NCBI GenBank assembly: GCA_002415135.1 | Contig: DIBY01000018.1 | Span: forward strand, 124,001 to 188,000 | Length of the DNA stretch: 64,000 nt | Direction of reading: 5' to 3' | Source of the DNA: Flavobacteriales bacterium UBA5040 | Lineage (GTDB): Bacteria > Bacteroidota > Bacteroidia > Flavobacteriales > Weeksellaceae | Shown: positions 34,738 to 44,000 of the stretch, one piece after another | How positions within the stretch are numbered: the first letter of the stretch is position 1 | How the letters are laid out: each line of letters opens with the position of its first letter | Made by a program: the position numbers and the translations under genes | Notes under the pieces: model-generated | What the model was told of the DNA's origin: nothing | Seen by the model: the letters and a program-made list of their open reading frames with translations, nothing else | Database searches by the model: none

Positions 34738-35556
34738 ATGAAAAAACTAATTACAAGTGCAGTAGCGCTTATGGCAGTAGGATTCACTTACGCACAAGCT
34801 AACGTAGATGTAACAACACAGTTGGGTAATACCAACAGTGCGGTGGTCAACCAAACTGGTTTAATGAATAACAATAATCTTTTACAAGATGGTAATCTAA
34901 ATGATGCCACTGTAGATCAATTTGGTGCATTCAACACAAACTTTGCGATCAGCCAGGGAAATCGAAATAACATTGATGTCGATCAGGTTGGAATTGCAAA
35001 TTCTAATGACACTCAGCAGTATGGCAATAGAAACGATGCTTCAACAGACCAATTGGGAATTTTGAATACCGTTGAACAATTGCAATCTGGCAATAGAAAC
35101 GACGTTAGCGCGATGCAAATTGGGTTTGTCAACTATGCTAAGCAATCTCAAATTGGGAATAGAAACGATGCTTCTTCTTTTCAAATGGGACTAAGCAATG
35201 AAGTTTGGCAATATCAGGGTGGAAATGACAATGATGAAACCGCGTTACAAATAGGTACGGATAATATTCTTGGACAATTTCAACTCGGTGACGATAATAT
35301 TGCAGATCATGTACAAATTGGCGATAATAACTATTCTTACTCTCAACAATGGGGTAATGATAATGAAGCTTTAGGATTACAAATGGGAGATGGTAACATC
35401 ATGACCCAGAATCAATTTGGTGACAGAAACTTTGCCGATGATTTACAAGTAGGAAATAACAATAGTTCTTTTGCAGTACAAACCGGTCAAGACCATGTTC
35501 ATGTTGGAACTCAAATTGGTAACGGTAATTACGACAGTACTACCCAATCCAATTAG
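34738..35556 (+). CDS. csgA: Curlin-repeat protein, CsgA-like major amyloid subunit 2
   Basis: Second 272-residue curlin, a tandem duplicate of the preceding gene. The signal peptide (MKKLITSAVALMAVGFTYAQ), the first repeats and the C-terminal cap are nearly identical, while the middle repeats have diverged. Turns read mainly GNRND instead of GNRNR. By my count there are about 6 basic residues in the mature part against about 14 in the first paralogue, with a similar number of acidic ones. The subunits may co-assemble or be used under different conditions. A second attenuator hairpin follows. Confidence 0.93.
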   Translation: MKKLITSAVALMAVGFTYAQANVDVTTQLGNTNSAVVNQTGLMNNNNLLQDGNLNDATVDQFGAFNTNFAISQGNRNNIDVDQVGIANSNDTQQYGNRNDASTDQLGILNTVEQLQSGNRNDVSAMQIGFVNYAKQSQIGNRNDASSFQMGLSNEVWQYQGGNDNDETALQIGTDNILGQFQLGDDNIADHVQIGDNNYSYSQQWGNDNEALGLQMGDGNIMTQNQFGDRNFADDLQVGNNNSSFAVQTGQDHVHVGTQIGNGNYDSTTQSN

Positions 35557-35577
35557 TGTCTATCAATAATTAATCAT

Positions 35578-35609
35578 GCAGGAGATCTAGTAATATTTCT
35601 CCTGCTTTT
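35578..35609 (+). terminator. Attenuator after the second curlin gene
   Basis: GCAGGAGA (35578-35585) pairs with TCTCCTGC (35598-35605), followed by TTTTA. A short T-run suggests partial termination before the accessory genes. Confidence 0.7.
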
Positions 35610-35619
35610 ACCATTTATC

Positions 35620-36027
35620 ATGAAAAATTTAATCACTATCATCTTAGTACTTATATTTTCTCAATTGATTCCGGCACAAAATATTTCATTTAATGATATC
35701 AACAGTTCTAACGTATTGGAGCTATACCGCCAAAGTCAAGCAGGTAATATGCCTCAGGAAATGAAGAGCATGGATATTATGGTCCAAATTGGCGAAGGAA
35801 ATATGATACAACTGATTGATAAAACACCAAACTTTATACAGTTGCTACAAACAGGAAACTATAATACTACCCTTTTTATTAACCCTAATAATTACCCCAC
35901 TAATGCAGAAATAAAAATTAATGGTTCGGGCAATTACATTGACATTACCGGAAGCAACAGTATTTCAGATGGAATGAAAATGAATATTAACGCCAATGAC
36001 ATGACGATATTTATGAGAAACTACTAA
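35620..36027 (+). CDS. Small secreted curlin-like protein, candidate minor subunit/nucleator
   Basis: A 135-residue protein with a signal peptide (MKNLITIILVLIFSQLIPAQ). Only two weak curlin-type repeats are visible (MVQIGEGNMIQLI and IQLLQTGNYNTTLFI), followed by an Asn/Ile-rich C-terminal half (INGSGNYIDITGSNS). The position between the major subunits and csgE, plus the partial repeats, suggests a CsgB-like nucleator or fibre cap. The repeat match alone is too weak to name it. It is co-directional with the curli operon; csgE follows 11 bases later. Confidence 0.6.
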   Translation: MKNLITIILVLIFSQLIPAQNISFNDINSSNVLELYRQSQAGNMPQEMKSMDIMVQIGEGNMIQLIDKTPNFIQLLQTGNYNTTLFINPNNYPTNAEIKINGSGNYIDITGSNSISDGMKMNINANDMTIFMRNY

Positions 36028-36038
36028 ACCCCTTGAAA

Positions 36039-36755
36039 ATGAAAACTCTCATCGCAATTCTAGTCACATTTTTTTTCGCTAACAAAACTTCCGCACAAAA
36101 AAACGGCGCTGTTACAGGAAAAATAGTTACAGAAAATAAGGAAGGTCAAATTAAACTCAGAGCTGTTGCCAGCAACGAATCTGATTTATATTCCAACCTT
36201 AACTACATCATGGTTTCAGTAAAAAAAGGAAAAGGAGGAAATTCTACCAATAAACAAAGCGGTAAGTTTTCTTTAAATCCAAAAGAGACCAAAACCCTTT
36301 CCGAAGTTAATCTTAATCTGTCAAAAAATGACGGATTAAAAGTGTTTCTATTCGTGAAGGATGAAGAAACAGATCAAGTAATCGCCAAAGACAGTTTAGA
36401 AATTAATGGCAATCACTTTACATCTGACGTGAGTTACATTCCAGAAAGAGATCTTGAATTAACAGGCCTTACCATTGATAATACGAAGACGAAAATAGGA
36501 CAGATGTTTTATGATTCCTTTTATAAAAAGTACAATCAAATTCCCAAAAAATTTGAAGGAACAATTACGATCTCTGAAATGCCTACGTTTGGTCGAAATA
36601 CCAGAATCTCAGTAGAAGTTGATGATCAGCTTATTCATGCATTTCTTTCAAAACCTGACGAAGAATCAATCGATGCCGAAGCGGATAGAGCTTTGGCAAA
36701 TTTGATTGCATACAATTCCAGAAATAGTCTTCGCAATAAAGAATTTAAATATTAA
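36039..36755 (+). CDS. csgE: Two-domain curli chaperone: CsgH-like domain fused to CsgE
   Basis: A 238-residue periplasmic protein from the ATG at 36039 with a signal peptide (to about residue 20). The N-terminal domain (about 22-122) contains LNYIMVSVKKGKGGNSTNKQSGKFSLNPKETKTLSEVNLNL. That Gly-rich, S/T-x-Q-SG-x-F pattern resembles CsgH, a small beta-sandwich inhibitor of curlin aggregation. The C-terminal domain (about 135-235) matches CsgE: LTGLTIDNTKTKIGQMFYDSFYKKYNQIP then GTITISEMPTFGRNTRISVEVDDQLIHAFL. CsgE gates the CsgG pore and delivers unfolded curlin. The fusion would join aggregation control and delivery. Confidence 0.85.
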   Translation: MKTLIAILVTFFFANKTSAQKNGAVTGKIVTENKEGQIKLRAVASNESDLYSNLNYIMVSVKKGKGGNSTNKQSGKFSLNPKETKTLSEVNLNLSKNDGLKVFLFVKDEETDQVIAKDSLEINGNHFTSDVSYIPERDLELTGLTIDNTKTKIGQMFYDSFYKKYNQIPKKFEGTITISEMPTFGRNTRISVEVDDQLIHAFLSKPDEESIDAEADRALANLIAYNSRNSLRNKEFKY

Positions 36756-36759
36756 TGAA

Positions 36760-37173
36760 ATGAAAAATCTAATATTAACAATCGCAATTTTTTCCTTTTC
36801 AGCATTATATTCACAGCAGTTTGTATATAAACCAGTCAATCCAGCCTTTGGTGGTGACACATTTAATTACCAGTGGCTACTGAGCTCAGCAAGTGCACAA
36901 AATCAGTTTGATGAAGGTGACAGTAGACTTAGTGGTTTTAGAGACATCAATTCTCTGGATAGTTTTACCGATAGTTTAAATCGACAAATACTCAGTGAAT
37001 TATCCCGAAAACTTTTTGGTGATCAATTTGGTGACGGAGACCTGAAACCAGGCACCTATATATTTGGTTCCATCTATCTGGAAGTAATACAGACTGGCCA
37101 AGGATTACTGATTTCTATTCTTAACACCGATACTGGCGAGCAATCGCAAATCGTTATACCAGGCGGTGGCTAA
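36760..37173 (+). CDS. csgF: Curli assembly protein CsgF
   Basis: A 137-residue exported protein from the ATG at 36760; signal peptide LILTIAIFSFSALYSQ. The mature N-terminus FVYKPVNPAFGGDTFNYQWLLSSASAQNQF matches the conserved NPxFGG...LLxxAxAQN stretch of CsgF, which inserts into the CsgG pore and couples secretion to nucleation. The middle LDSFTDSLNRQILSELSRKLFG and the C-terminal IYLEVIQTGQGLLISILNTDTGEQSQIVIPGGG also fit. The start is 4 bases after the csgE stop; csgG follows 13 bases on. Confidence 0.93.
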   Translation: MKNLILTIAIFSFSALYSQQFVYKPVNPAFGGDTFNYQWLLSSASAQNQFDEGDSRLSGFRDINSLDSFTDSLNRQILSELSRKLFGDQFGDGDLKPGTYIFGSIYLEVIQTGQGLLISILNTDTGEQSQIVIPGGG

Positions 37174-37186
37174 AAACAAAAACCCT

Positions 37187-38551
37187 ATGAAAACATCAAT
37201 AAAAACTTTAAGTCTCATTTTAATTCTCTTCCTATTTAAAAGCTGTACCCTCTTCAATATTCCAACAAACAGTGAAAAATCAACATTGGGAGAAATTACG
37301 CCAGGTACCCCGGAACTCAAAAACCTTCCTACTCCAAAAGATAAAATTGTAGTCGGAGTTTATAAATTTCGAGATCAAACAGGACAGTATAAACCAACCG
37401 AAAACGGAACAAGTTGGAGTACCGCAATTCCACAGGGAACAACTGCGATTCTTTTAAAAGTCTTAGAAGACAGTCGTTGGTTCACCCCTATTGAAAGGGA
37501 GAATATCGGAAATTTAATGAATGAGAGACAGATCATCAGATCTACCAGAAAAGAATATTCTGGTAATGATGCAGAAGCGTCAAGCTTACCTCCACTTTTG
37601 TTCGCCGGAATCATCTTAGAAGGTGGCGTTATTTCTTATGATAGCAACGTCATGACTGGAGGTATTGGCGCCAGATATTTTGGATTGGGTGCTGGAGCAC
37701 AGTATCGACAGGATAGAATCACTGTTTATCTTCGCGCAGTTTCTACTTCTACAGGAGAAATTCTTAAAACAGTTTACACTTCTAAAACGATTCTATCTAC
37801 CAGTTTCAACGGAAACTTCTTTCGTTTTATAGACACGGAGCGACTTCTGGAATCCGATATTGGAATTACTCAGAATGAACCAGTACAACTTGCGGTAACT
37901 GAAGCAATAGAAAAAGCGGTTTATTCATTAATCGTGGAAGGAGTAAAAGATCAAATTTGGGATAGTAAACTAAATAAACCGAGTGATTTTAATAAAATTA
38001 TAGCCAACTATAATTCCGAGGAAGTGATGAACGACACAAGAATTATAGGAAACAAATTCCCGGAGCAAAACCGTGGTAAAATGGCTGTATTTGGCTACTT
38101 AGAAGGATTTAAGATCAAAGGTGATTACGTCAATGCCAAGATGAATCTTGGTGGTAAAGTCGGCGTGAAATATTTTATCAGTGACTATTTTAATGCAGAA
38201 GCAAACGTCAATGCGGTGACATTTGAAAATGTTGATATCTTCAAAAAAGATGTCCTTGTTTCAGAAGTGAATTTAGAATATCTCTTTCTTCCTAAACTCA
38301 AATTCACGCCATTTGTTTATGCTGGTGTTGGAAGTTTTTTCTTACCCTATAAAACCGTTTACAAAGCTCAACTGGGTGGAGGTTTAGAATATTTGGTTAA
38401 TAAAGACTTAGCAATTAGAGCTGTTAGTCAATATGACTTAGGTTTCACTGATGACTGGGACGATTTCGTCAATGGTGATAGAAAAGACATGGGTGTGAGA
38501 GTCGGCTTGGGTTTGATCTACTATTTCGGCGGAAAAAAAATTAAAAAATAG
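37187..38551 (+). CDS. csgG: Curli secretion channel CsgG with C-terminal barrel-like extension
   Basis: A 454-residue lipoprotein from the ATG at 37187 (the GTG at 37166 overlaps csgF and is rejected). The lipobox ends at Cys20. The CsgG core (about 40-270) shows KIVVGVYKFRDQTGQYKP, TAILLKVLEDSRWFTPIERENIGNLMNERQIIR and GGIGARYFGLGAGAQYRQDRITVYLRAVSTSTGEILKTVYTSKTI, which includes the pore-forming hairpin. E. coli CsgG is 277 residues. Here about 180 more follow, alternating polar/apolar with many aromatics and ending GVRVGLGLIYYFGG, like an OmpA/OprF-type outer-membrane barrel. Confidence 0.92.
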   Translation: MKTSIKTLSLILILFLFKSCTLFNIPTNSEKSTLGEITPGTPELKNLPTPKDKIVVGVYKFRDQTGQYKPTENGTSWSTAIPQGTTAILLKVLEDSRWFTPIERENIGNLMNERQIIRSTRKEYSGNDAEASSLPPLLFAGIILEGGVISYDSNVMTGGIGARYFGLGAGAQYRQDRITVYLRAVSTSTGEILKTVYTSKTILSTSFNGNFFRFIDTERLLESDIGITQNEPVQLAVTEAIEKAVYSLIVEGVKDQIWDSKLNKPSDFNKIIANYNSEEVMNDTRIIGNKFPEQNRGKMAVFGYLEGFKIKGDYVNAKMNLGGKVGVKYFISDYFNAEANVNAVTFENVDIFKKDVLVSEVNLEYLFLPKLKFTPFVYAGVGSFFLPYKTVYKAQLGGGLEYLVNKDLAIRAVSQYDLGFTDDWDDFVNGDRKDMGVRVGLGLIYYFGGKKIKK

Positions 38552-38555
38552 AATC

Positions 38556-40049
38556 ATGAAAAATATATTTAAAATAAGTGCGCTTTTATTTTTCCTTATA
38601 ATGCTGACTTCGTGCAGTGAAGATTTGGTTGAAAAGGTGCAAGTTGGCACCTTAAAAGGAATTGTGATTAGAAAAGGAACCAATCAACCTATAAAGAATG
38701 CAAAAGTATTTACAACACCATCTACTGAAACAGTCTTCAGCAAAGAAGATGGAAGTTTTATTATTGAAAATATTCCTTTAGGAGATTATTCAGTTCGGGC
38801 GGAACTTACCGGTTATTTAACGACTTTTCAAGGGATAAACCTTAAAAACACCAGTCAGGTGGTAAGCATTGTGTTTGAGATGAGCGATGATGATTCTTTA
38901 AACAGCTCGCCATCGGTTCCTGTTTTGTTAAGTCCAGTTGATAATGCTGTAGATCAGCCACTTTCGATTGATTTAACTTGGGACTGTAATGATGCTGATT
39001 CGCTCGATGTTTTGAAATACACCTTAGTTGTTAAAAATGATTTTGATTCGAACGTTATTGAAATAAAAGATTTAGAGGAAAAACATTATTTCTTGGAAAA
39101 TCTAAAATTTGGAGTAACCTATTATTGGCAAGTAACTGTTACAGATGGAATTAATCCAGCGGTAAACAGTCCGGTTTTTCGCTTTAAAACGAGCACAACA
39201 CCTAATAACAGATTTCATTATGTAAAGAAAATGAATGGAAGTTATTACATTGTTTCCAGTGATGAAGAAAACGTTACTTTTCAGTTTACTCCTTTCGATA
39301 AAAATAGTTGGCGGCCAAGGTTAAATCAAAATTCAAGATTAATTGCATTTTTGAGAACTGTTGGTGGAAATGCTCAAATCTTTACCGCAAATCCTGATGG
39401 TTCTAATCCTTTTCAAGTTACAGCTGTTCCCATAGCAGGTTTTGATAATGCCGAAATCGATTATTCATGGAGTAAAAACGGCAAAGAGTTTTTGTATGCG
39501 AATTTTGCCAAACTATATAGAATTAATAAAGATGGTAGTGGGCTTCAACTGGTCTACACAACTCCAGATGGAAGTTTTATTTCTGAATGTGACTGGAGTT
39601 ATGATGGAAGTAAAATTGCGTTAAAAACTAATGATGCTAACGGTTATAATGTTAAAATCTATATTATAGATCTCCTGGGCAATACTGTAAAAACAGTTTT
39701 AGAAAATGTTTCAGGTGCTGCCGGCGGCTTAAATTTTTCAGTTGATGGAAATCTTTTGCTATACACCTACGATATATCGGGACATCAAGAAGATAACTAC
39801 AGACAACTCAATACCCATCTGTTTATTTTTAATTTGCTGACAGATGAAAATACTGATTTGTCAGCCGTAAGTGAAAAGCCAGATGGAAGTAATGATTTAG
39901 ATCCCCGGTTTTCACCCAATGATGCGGATGTTATTTTCGTCAATACTTCTAATGATGGAATCTCCGCTAAAAAAATCGTAAAAGTAACCTTACAAGATAA
40001 TGAAAGAACAGACTTATTCCCTGACGCAGAAATGCCAGACTGGGAGTGA
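38556..40049 (+). CDS. Surface lipoprotein with carboxypeptidase-regulatory, FN3-like and TolB-type propeller domains
   Basis: A 497-residue lipoprotein (lipobox Cys20 in LIMLTSC). A CarboxypepD_reg-type domain (about 30-115: GTLKGIVIRKGTNQPIKNAKVFT and ENIPLGDYSVRAELTGY) is followed by an FN3-like domain (about 125-215, ending YYWQVTVTDG). A PD40/TolB-like beta-propeller follows, with repeats such as IFTANPDGSNPFQVT and YRINKDGSGLQLVY. It starts 4 bases after csgG and is the last gene before two terminators, so it is an integral part of the curli operon. It may display or anchor fibres at the surface; this is inferred from context. Confidence 0.8.
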   Translation: MKNIFKISALLFFLIMLTSCSEDLVEKVQVGTLKGIVIRKGTNQPIKNAKVFTTPSTETVFSKEDGSFIIENIPLGDYSVRAELTGYLTTFQGINLKNTSQVVSIVFEMSDDDSLNSSPSVPVLLSPVDNAVDQPLSIDLTWDCNDADSLDVLKYTLVVKNDFDSNVIEIKDLEEKHYFLENLKFGVTYYWQVTVTDGINPAVNSPVFRFKTSTTPNNRFHYVKKMNGSYYIVSSDEENVTFQFTPFDKNSWRPRLNQNSRLIAFLRTVGGNAQIFTANPDGSNPFQVTAVPIAGFDNAEIDYSWSKNGKEFLYANFAKLYRINKDGSGLQLVYTTPDGSFISECDWSYDGSKIALKTNDANGYNVKIYIIDLLGNTVKTVLENVSGAAGGLNFSVDGNLLLYTYDISGHQEDNYRQLNTHLFIFNLLTDENTDLSAVSEKPDGSNDLDPRFSPNDADVIFVNTSNDGISAKKIVKVTLQDNERTDLFPDAEMPDWE

Positions 40050-40062
40050 TGTTTTCAAGGGG

Positions 40063-40093
40063 GTTGAGGATTAAAATCCTCAACTTTCTTTTT
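40063..40093 (+). terminator. Terminator of the curli operon
   Basis: Perfect ten-base arms GTTGAGGATT (40063-40072) and AATCCTCAAC (40075-40084) with a two-base spacer, then a T-rich tract. Confidence 0.85.
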
Positions 40094-40096
40094 ACT

Positions 40097-40130
40097 AAAA
40101 AAGCAGACCAATTATTGATCTGCTTTTTTT
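40097..40130 (-). terminator. Terminator of the CsgD-like regulator gene
   Basis: AAAAAGCAGA pairs with TCTGCTTTTT around the 10-14 base loop; on the minus strand a T-run follows. It stands back to back with the curli operon terminator. Confidence 0.75.
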
Positions 40131-40150
40131 ATATTTTTTTGGAAATTATT

Positions 40151-40810
40151 CTAATATTCTACCAACCGATTTTCCATTGCAAACTTCACCAGTTTAGAAG
40201 AGCTATTCAGATTGAATTTGAGCATCATATTTCTACGGTGAGATTCAACGGTATGCGGGCTGATGAAAAGTTTTTCAGCAATTTCCTTAGAACGAAGACC
40301 TTCACAAATTAGTAGAAGTACATCTTTTTCTCTTGCAGTAATATCCTCTGAGCCACTTAATTTTTTACTGTTTTCATCATCTACGCTGCATATAAAATTG
40401 AGAAGCGCATTTTTAGCATCATAATTTACGTAAACATTCCCATCAGTTACCTGATTGATTGCTTCAAAAAATTCTTTGCTACTTGCATTATTTCCTAAAT
40501 ACCCTTTTATTCCCTTGTCGAAAAACTTTTTAATAAGTTTCACTTCGGTGTGAAGAGCGTGGATAATAATTTTTAGAGTTTTGTTTAATTTAAGGAATCC
40601 CTCGATTTGGTTTGCTACTTCCGCGTAGTTCAACGGCGCAATATTCAAGATAAGAACACTGTCTTTTTCGAGAATGTATTGGTGGAGGTCATCAAAATTA
40701 TCTACTCCCTGCAAATTGTATTTTTTCGTAATATCACTACAGACTAGGAAATATTGCATACACTCTAAGTACAGCCTTTGATGATCATAAAGGATGATTT
40801 TCTTTTTCAT
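40151..40810 (-). CDS. CsgD-like LuxR-family regulator with atypical receiver
   Basis: A 219-residue protein with receiver fold plus C-terminal LuxR HTH (ITAREKDVLLLICEGLRSKEIAEKLFISPHTVESHRRNMMLKF). In the receiver the phospho-acceptor position after the third strand is Asn56 (SVLILNIAPL) instead of Asp. The conserved Lys of GYLxK is missing (GYLGNNAS), and only one Asp remains in the acidic pocket (LYDHQ). Phosphorylation is therefore unlikely, as in E. coli CsgD, which is also an unphosphorylated LuxR-type activator of curli. Convergent placement next to the curli operon supports a local regulator. Confidence 0.8.
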   Translation of the reverse strand: MKKKIILYDHQRLYLECMQYFLVCSDITKKYNLQGVDNFDDLHQYILEKDSVLILNIAPLNYAEVANQIEGFLKLNKTLKIIIHALHTEVKLIKKFFDKGIKGYLGNNASSKEFFEAINQVTDGNVYVNYDAKNALLNFICSVDDENSKKLSGSEDITAREKDVLLLICEGLRSKEIAEKLFISPHTVESHRRNMMLKFNLNSSSKLVKFAMENRLVEY

Positions 40811-41005
40811 GGTTTTGTGTTTGTACGAATTTAGCCAATATTTTAATTAAAACCAAAAAATATAAGTATTATATTAGTTAATGATAATCAAATTGAACTA
40901 AATTTATAAAAACAATAATGATGAATTGTGTGAACCACGAAAATTGACAATCTAATATTCAGAGCACATCACTGAAATTTTACTAGTAGATATTATTTAG
41001 TTCTG

Positions 41006-44000
41006 CTAATTAAGGAATATTTGATACTTCTGAGTTTCGTTAAAGATTTCGAGTAAGTCACCATTGACCTGAACCATCGTTTGCATGCTCATTAGTTCCA
41101 GTTGACTTTCATCTTCAGGATTTTTAATAAAGAAATTAAGTTTTTGTTCCCCTTTATGTTCATCAAACTGACTTCTGAAAAATTCTAGATCTGATTTTCT
41201 TAAATCATTGATGTCAACAACAATGGTCATTTTTTTAGCAAATTTTTCAAAGGCCTCTTTCAGGTCGATCACATCAGAAACGTTGACAAAAACCCGCCCG
41301 TCTTTAGATGACGAGAATTTAATTTTAAAAATAACAAATCTTTGAACATCAATTCTGTCACGTAATTTCATGTAATCACGATCACCCAATCGGAACGAGT
41401 AACTTCCGCTGTAATCTTCCAGCATCAAAAACGCAACTTTTTCACCGCTATTCATTCCATCTTTCACCGTATATTCTGTCACCAATCCAGCAACCATATA
41501 TTCGGGAGTATTATTTCTCATTGCTTGCTTTTCTTTCCAGCTTAATTTATCATTATTAAATAAATCGGTTTGTGAATTCGCAAAAACGGAATTTTTAAAA
41601 TTTTCAATTTCATCTAAATTAAGGAAATTAAAAGTTCCTCGCGGCTCTACGAGCTTCGTTGCCTCTTCAATCAAAGCATCATCTTCTCCTTCTAAAACAT
41701 CGGACGGAAGATCAACCAAATCATCATCTAGATCATCGACCTCTGAAACTTCGATGGGTAGAATAACTTTTTCGAGTTCTAAAGTTTCTTCTTTTTTACC
41801 TTCCAGAATTTCTTTTTTACTCAACGCACCCTGTATAAATTGAAACTGATATTTGTATTCATCTAAAGGATGAGCAGAAAGATAAAAGCCTATAATTTCC
41901 TTCTCCTTATTGAGTTTGTGCATATTCTGCCATTCCGGTGCAGGATTAATTTTGGGTTGCTCAATTTGAACTTCATCTGCAAAATCTGCAAACAGCGAAT
42001 TTTCTATTTCATTTTTACTATCCTGGAAACTGTGTCCGTAACGCAATAACCTTTCTATATTGGTTTTCCCAGAATTATCAATATCAAAATACTGAGCTCG
42101 ATGATAACCATCAACTTCATCAAAAGCACCAGCAATTACCAAACTTTCCGCTACTCTTTTATTCATTTGTGAAGACGGAATTTTCTCAAAAAAGTCGTAG
42201 ATGTTTTTATAGCGTTCCTCTTTTCTAGCCTCAACAATCGCTTCACTCGGACCTTCACCAATTCCTTTAATCGCACCCAACCCAAATCGGACCTGCCCTT
42301 TTTCATTCACTGCAAAAGCATATTGTGATTCATTAACGTCGGGACCTAAAACATCAACACCAATACTTTTGCAATCCTCCATGAATAGAGTGATCTGCTT
42401 CGTATTATTAATGTTATTTGACATTACACTCGCCATATATTCTGCTGGATAATTGGCTTTTAAGTACGCCGTTTGATAGGCAATTAAAGCATAACAAGTC
42501 GAGTGAGATTTGTTAAATGCATACTCTGCAAAGGCTTCCCAGTCTTTCCAAATTTTATTCAATTTGGTTTCGTCGAGATTATTGGATTTTCCACCTTCCA
42601 AAAATTTCGGGTACATTTTATCCAGAACGTCTCTTTGTTTTTTACCCATCGCTTTTCTCAAGGTATCGGCTTCACCTTTGGTAAAGTTCGCCAGTTTTTG
42701 AGAAAGCAACATTACTTGCTCCTGATAGACGGTAATTCCGTAGGTTTCCCCCAAAAACTCTTCAGTCTCCTCTAAGTCATAAACAGTTTCCTCTACTCCA
42801 TTTTTTCGAGCGATAAAAAGTGGAATATATTTGATCGGTCCAGGTCTGTAAAGTGCATTCATCGCAATCAAATCCGCAAATTCTGTCGGTTTCAATTCGC
42901 GCATATATTTTTGCATTCCCGGACTTTCATATTGGAAAATCCCAACCGTTCTACCCTCTTTAAACAGTTGATAAGTTTTGGCATCATCCAAAGGAATGGC
43001 ATCCGGATCAATGTCAATCCCGTGTTTTTCTTTGATGAGTTTAATGGCGTGTTTAATGATGGTTAAGGTTCTTAGACCCAAGAAATCCATCTTTAATAAA
43101 CCCGCATTTTCCGCTACAGAGTTATCAAATTGAGACACCAAAATATCAGCATCTTTCGAAGCAATCGTAATCGGAACAAGGTTCGAAATATCTTCTGGTG
43201 TGATAATTACTCCACACGCGTGAATTCCCGTATTTCGAATACATCCTTCCATTTTTTGAGCAGCAGAGAGAACTTCATAGCGGTCATCTTTTGGATTCGC
43301 TAAAATATCTTTCATTTCCTGCGCCAAGGCTTTATCTTCCGGAGATAATTTATCAAATTTCGCAAATGCTTTCGCAATATTCATTCCCGGAACAGCCGGA
43401 ATTAATTTCGCAATATTATTGGTTTCGAAAATCGGAAGATCTAAAACTCTTCCTGCATCTTTAATGGCAGATTTACCACCTAAAACGGAGTAAGTTATAA
43501 TTTGAGCAACATTGGCTTTACCGTATTTCTCCACTACCCATTTAATGATTTTATCACGACCTTCATCATCAAAATCAATATCGATATCGGGCATCGAAAC
43601 CCTTTCCGGATTTAGAAAGCGCTCAAATAGCAAATCATATTTAATGGGATCAACATTGGTGATTCCTGTACAATAAGCAACTGCAGAACCTGCCGCAGAA
43701 CCACGACCTGGACCAACCCAAACTCCCATGTTTCTTGCTTCATTGCAGAAATCCTGCACAATCAAAAAGTAACCTGGATAGCCGGTTTTAGCAATAACTT
43801 CTAATTCAAAATCAAGTCGTTCTTTTATTTCATCAGTAATTTCTCCGTATCTTTTTACAGCGCCTTCATAAGTTAAATGTCTTAAATAAGCATTTTCCCC
43901 GCGTTTTCCATGATCTGCTTTATCTTCATCATTCAAAAATTCTTCCGGAATACCAAACTCTGGAAGCAAAACATCATGCTTCAAAGTGTAAGGTTCAAAC

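Noticed and set aside
33660..35556. Regular short DNA repeats in the curli genes that could suggest a CRISPR or satellite array
   Set aside because: The repeats follow the protein-level curlin motif, vary at third codon positions and lie inside intact frames with signal peptides.
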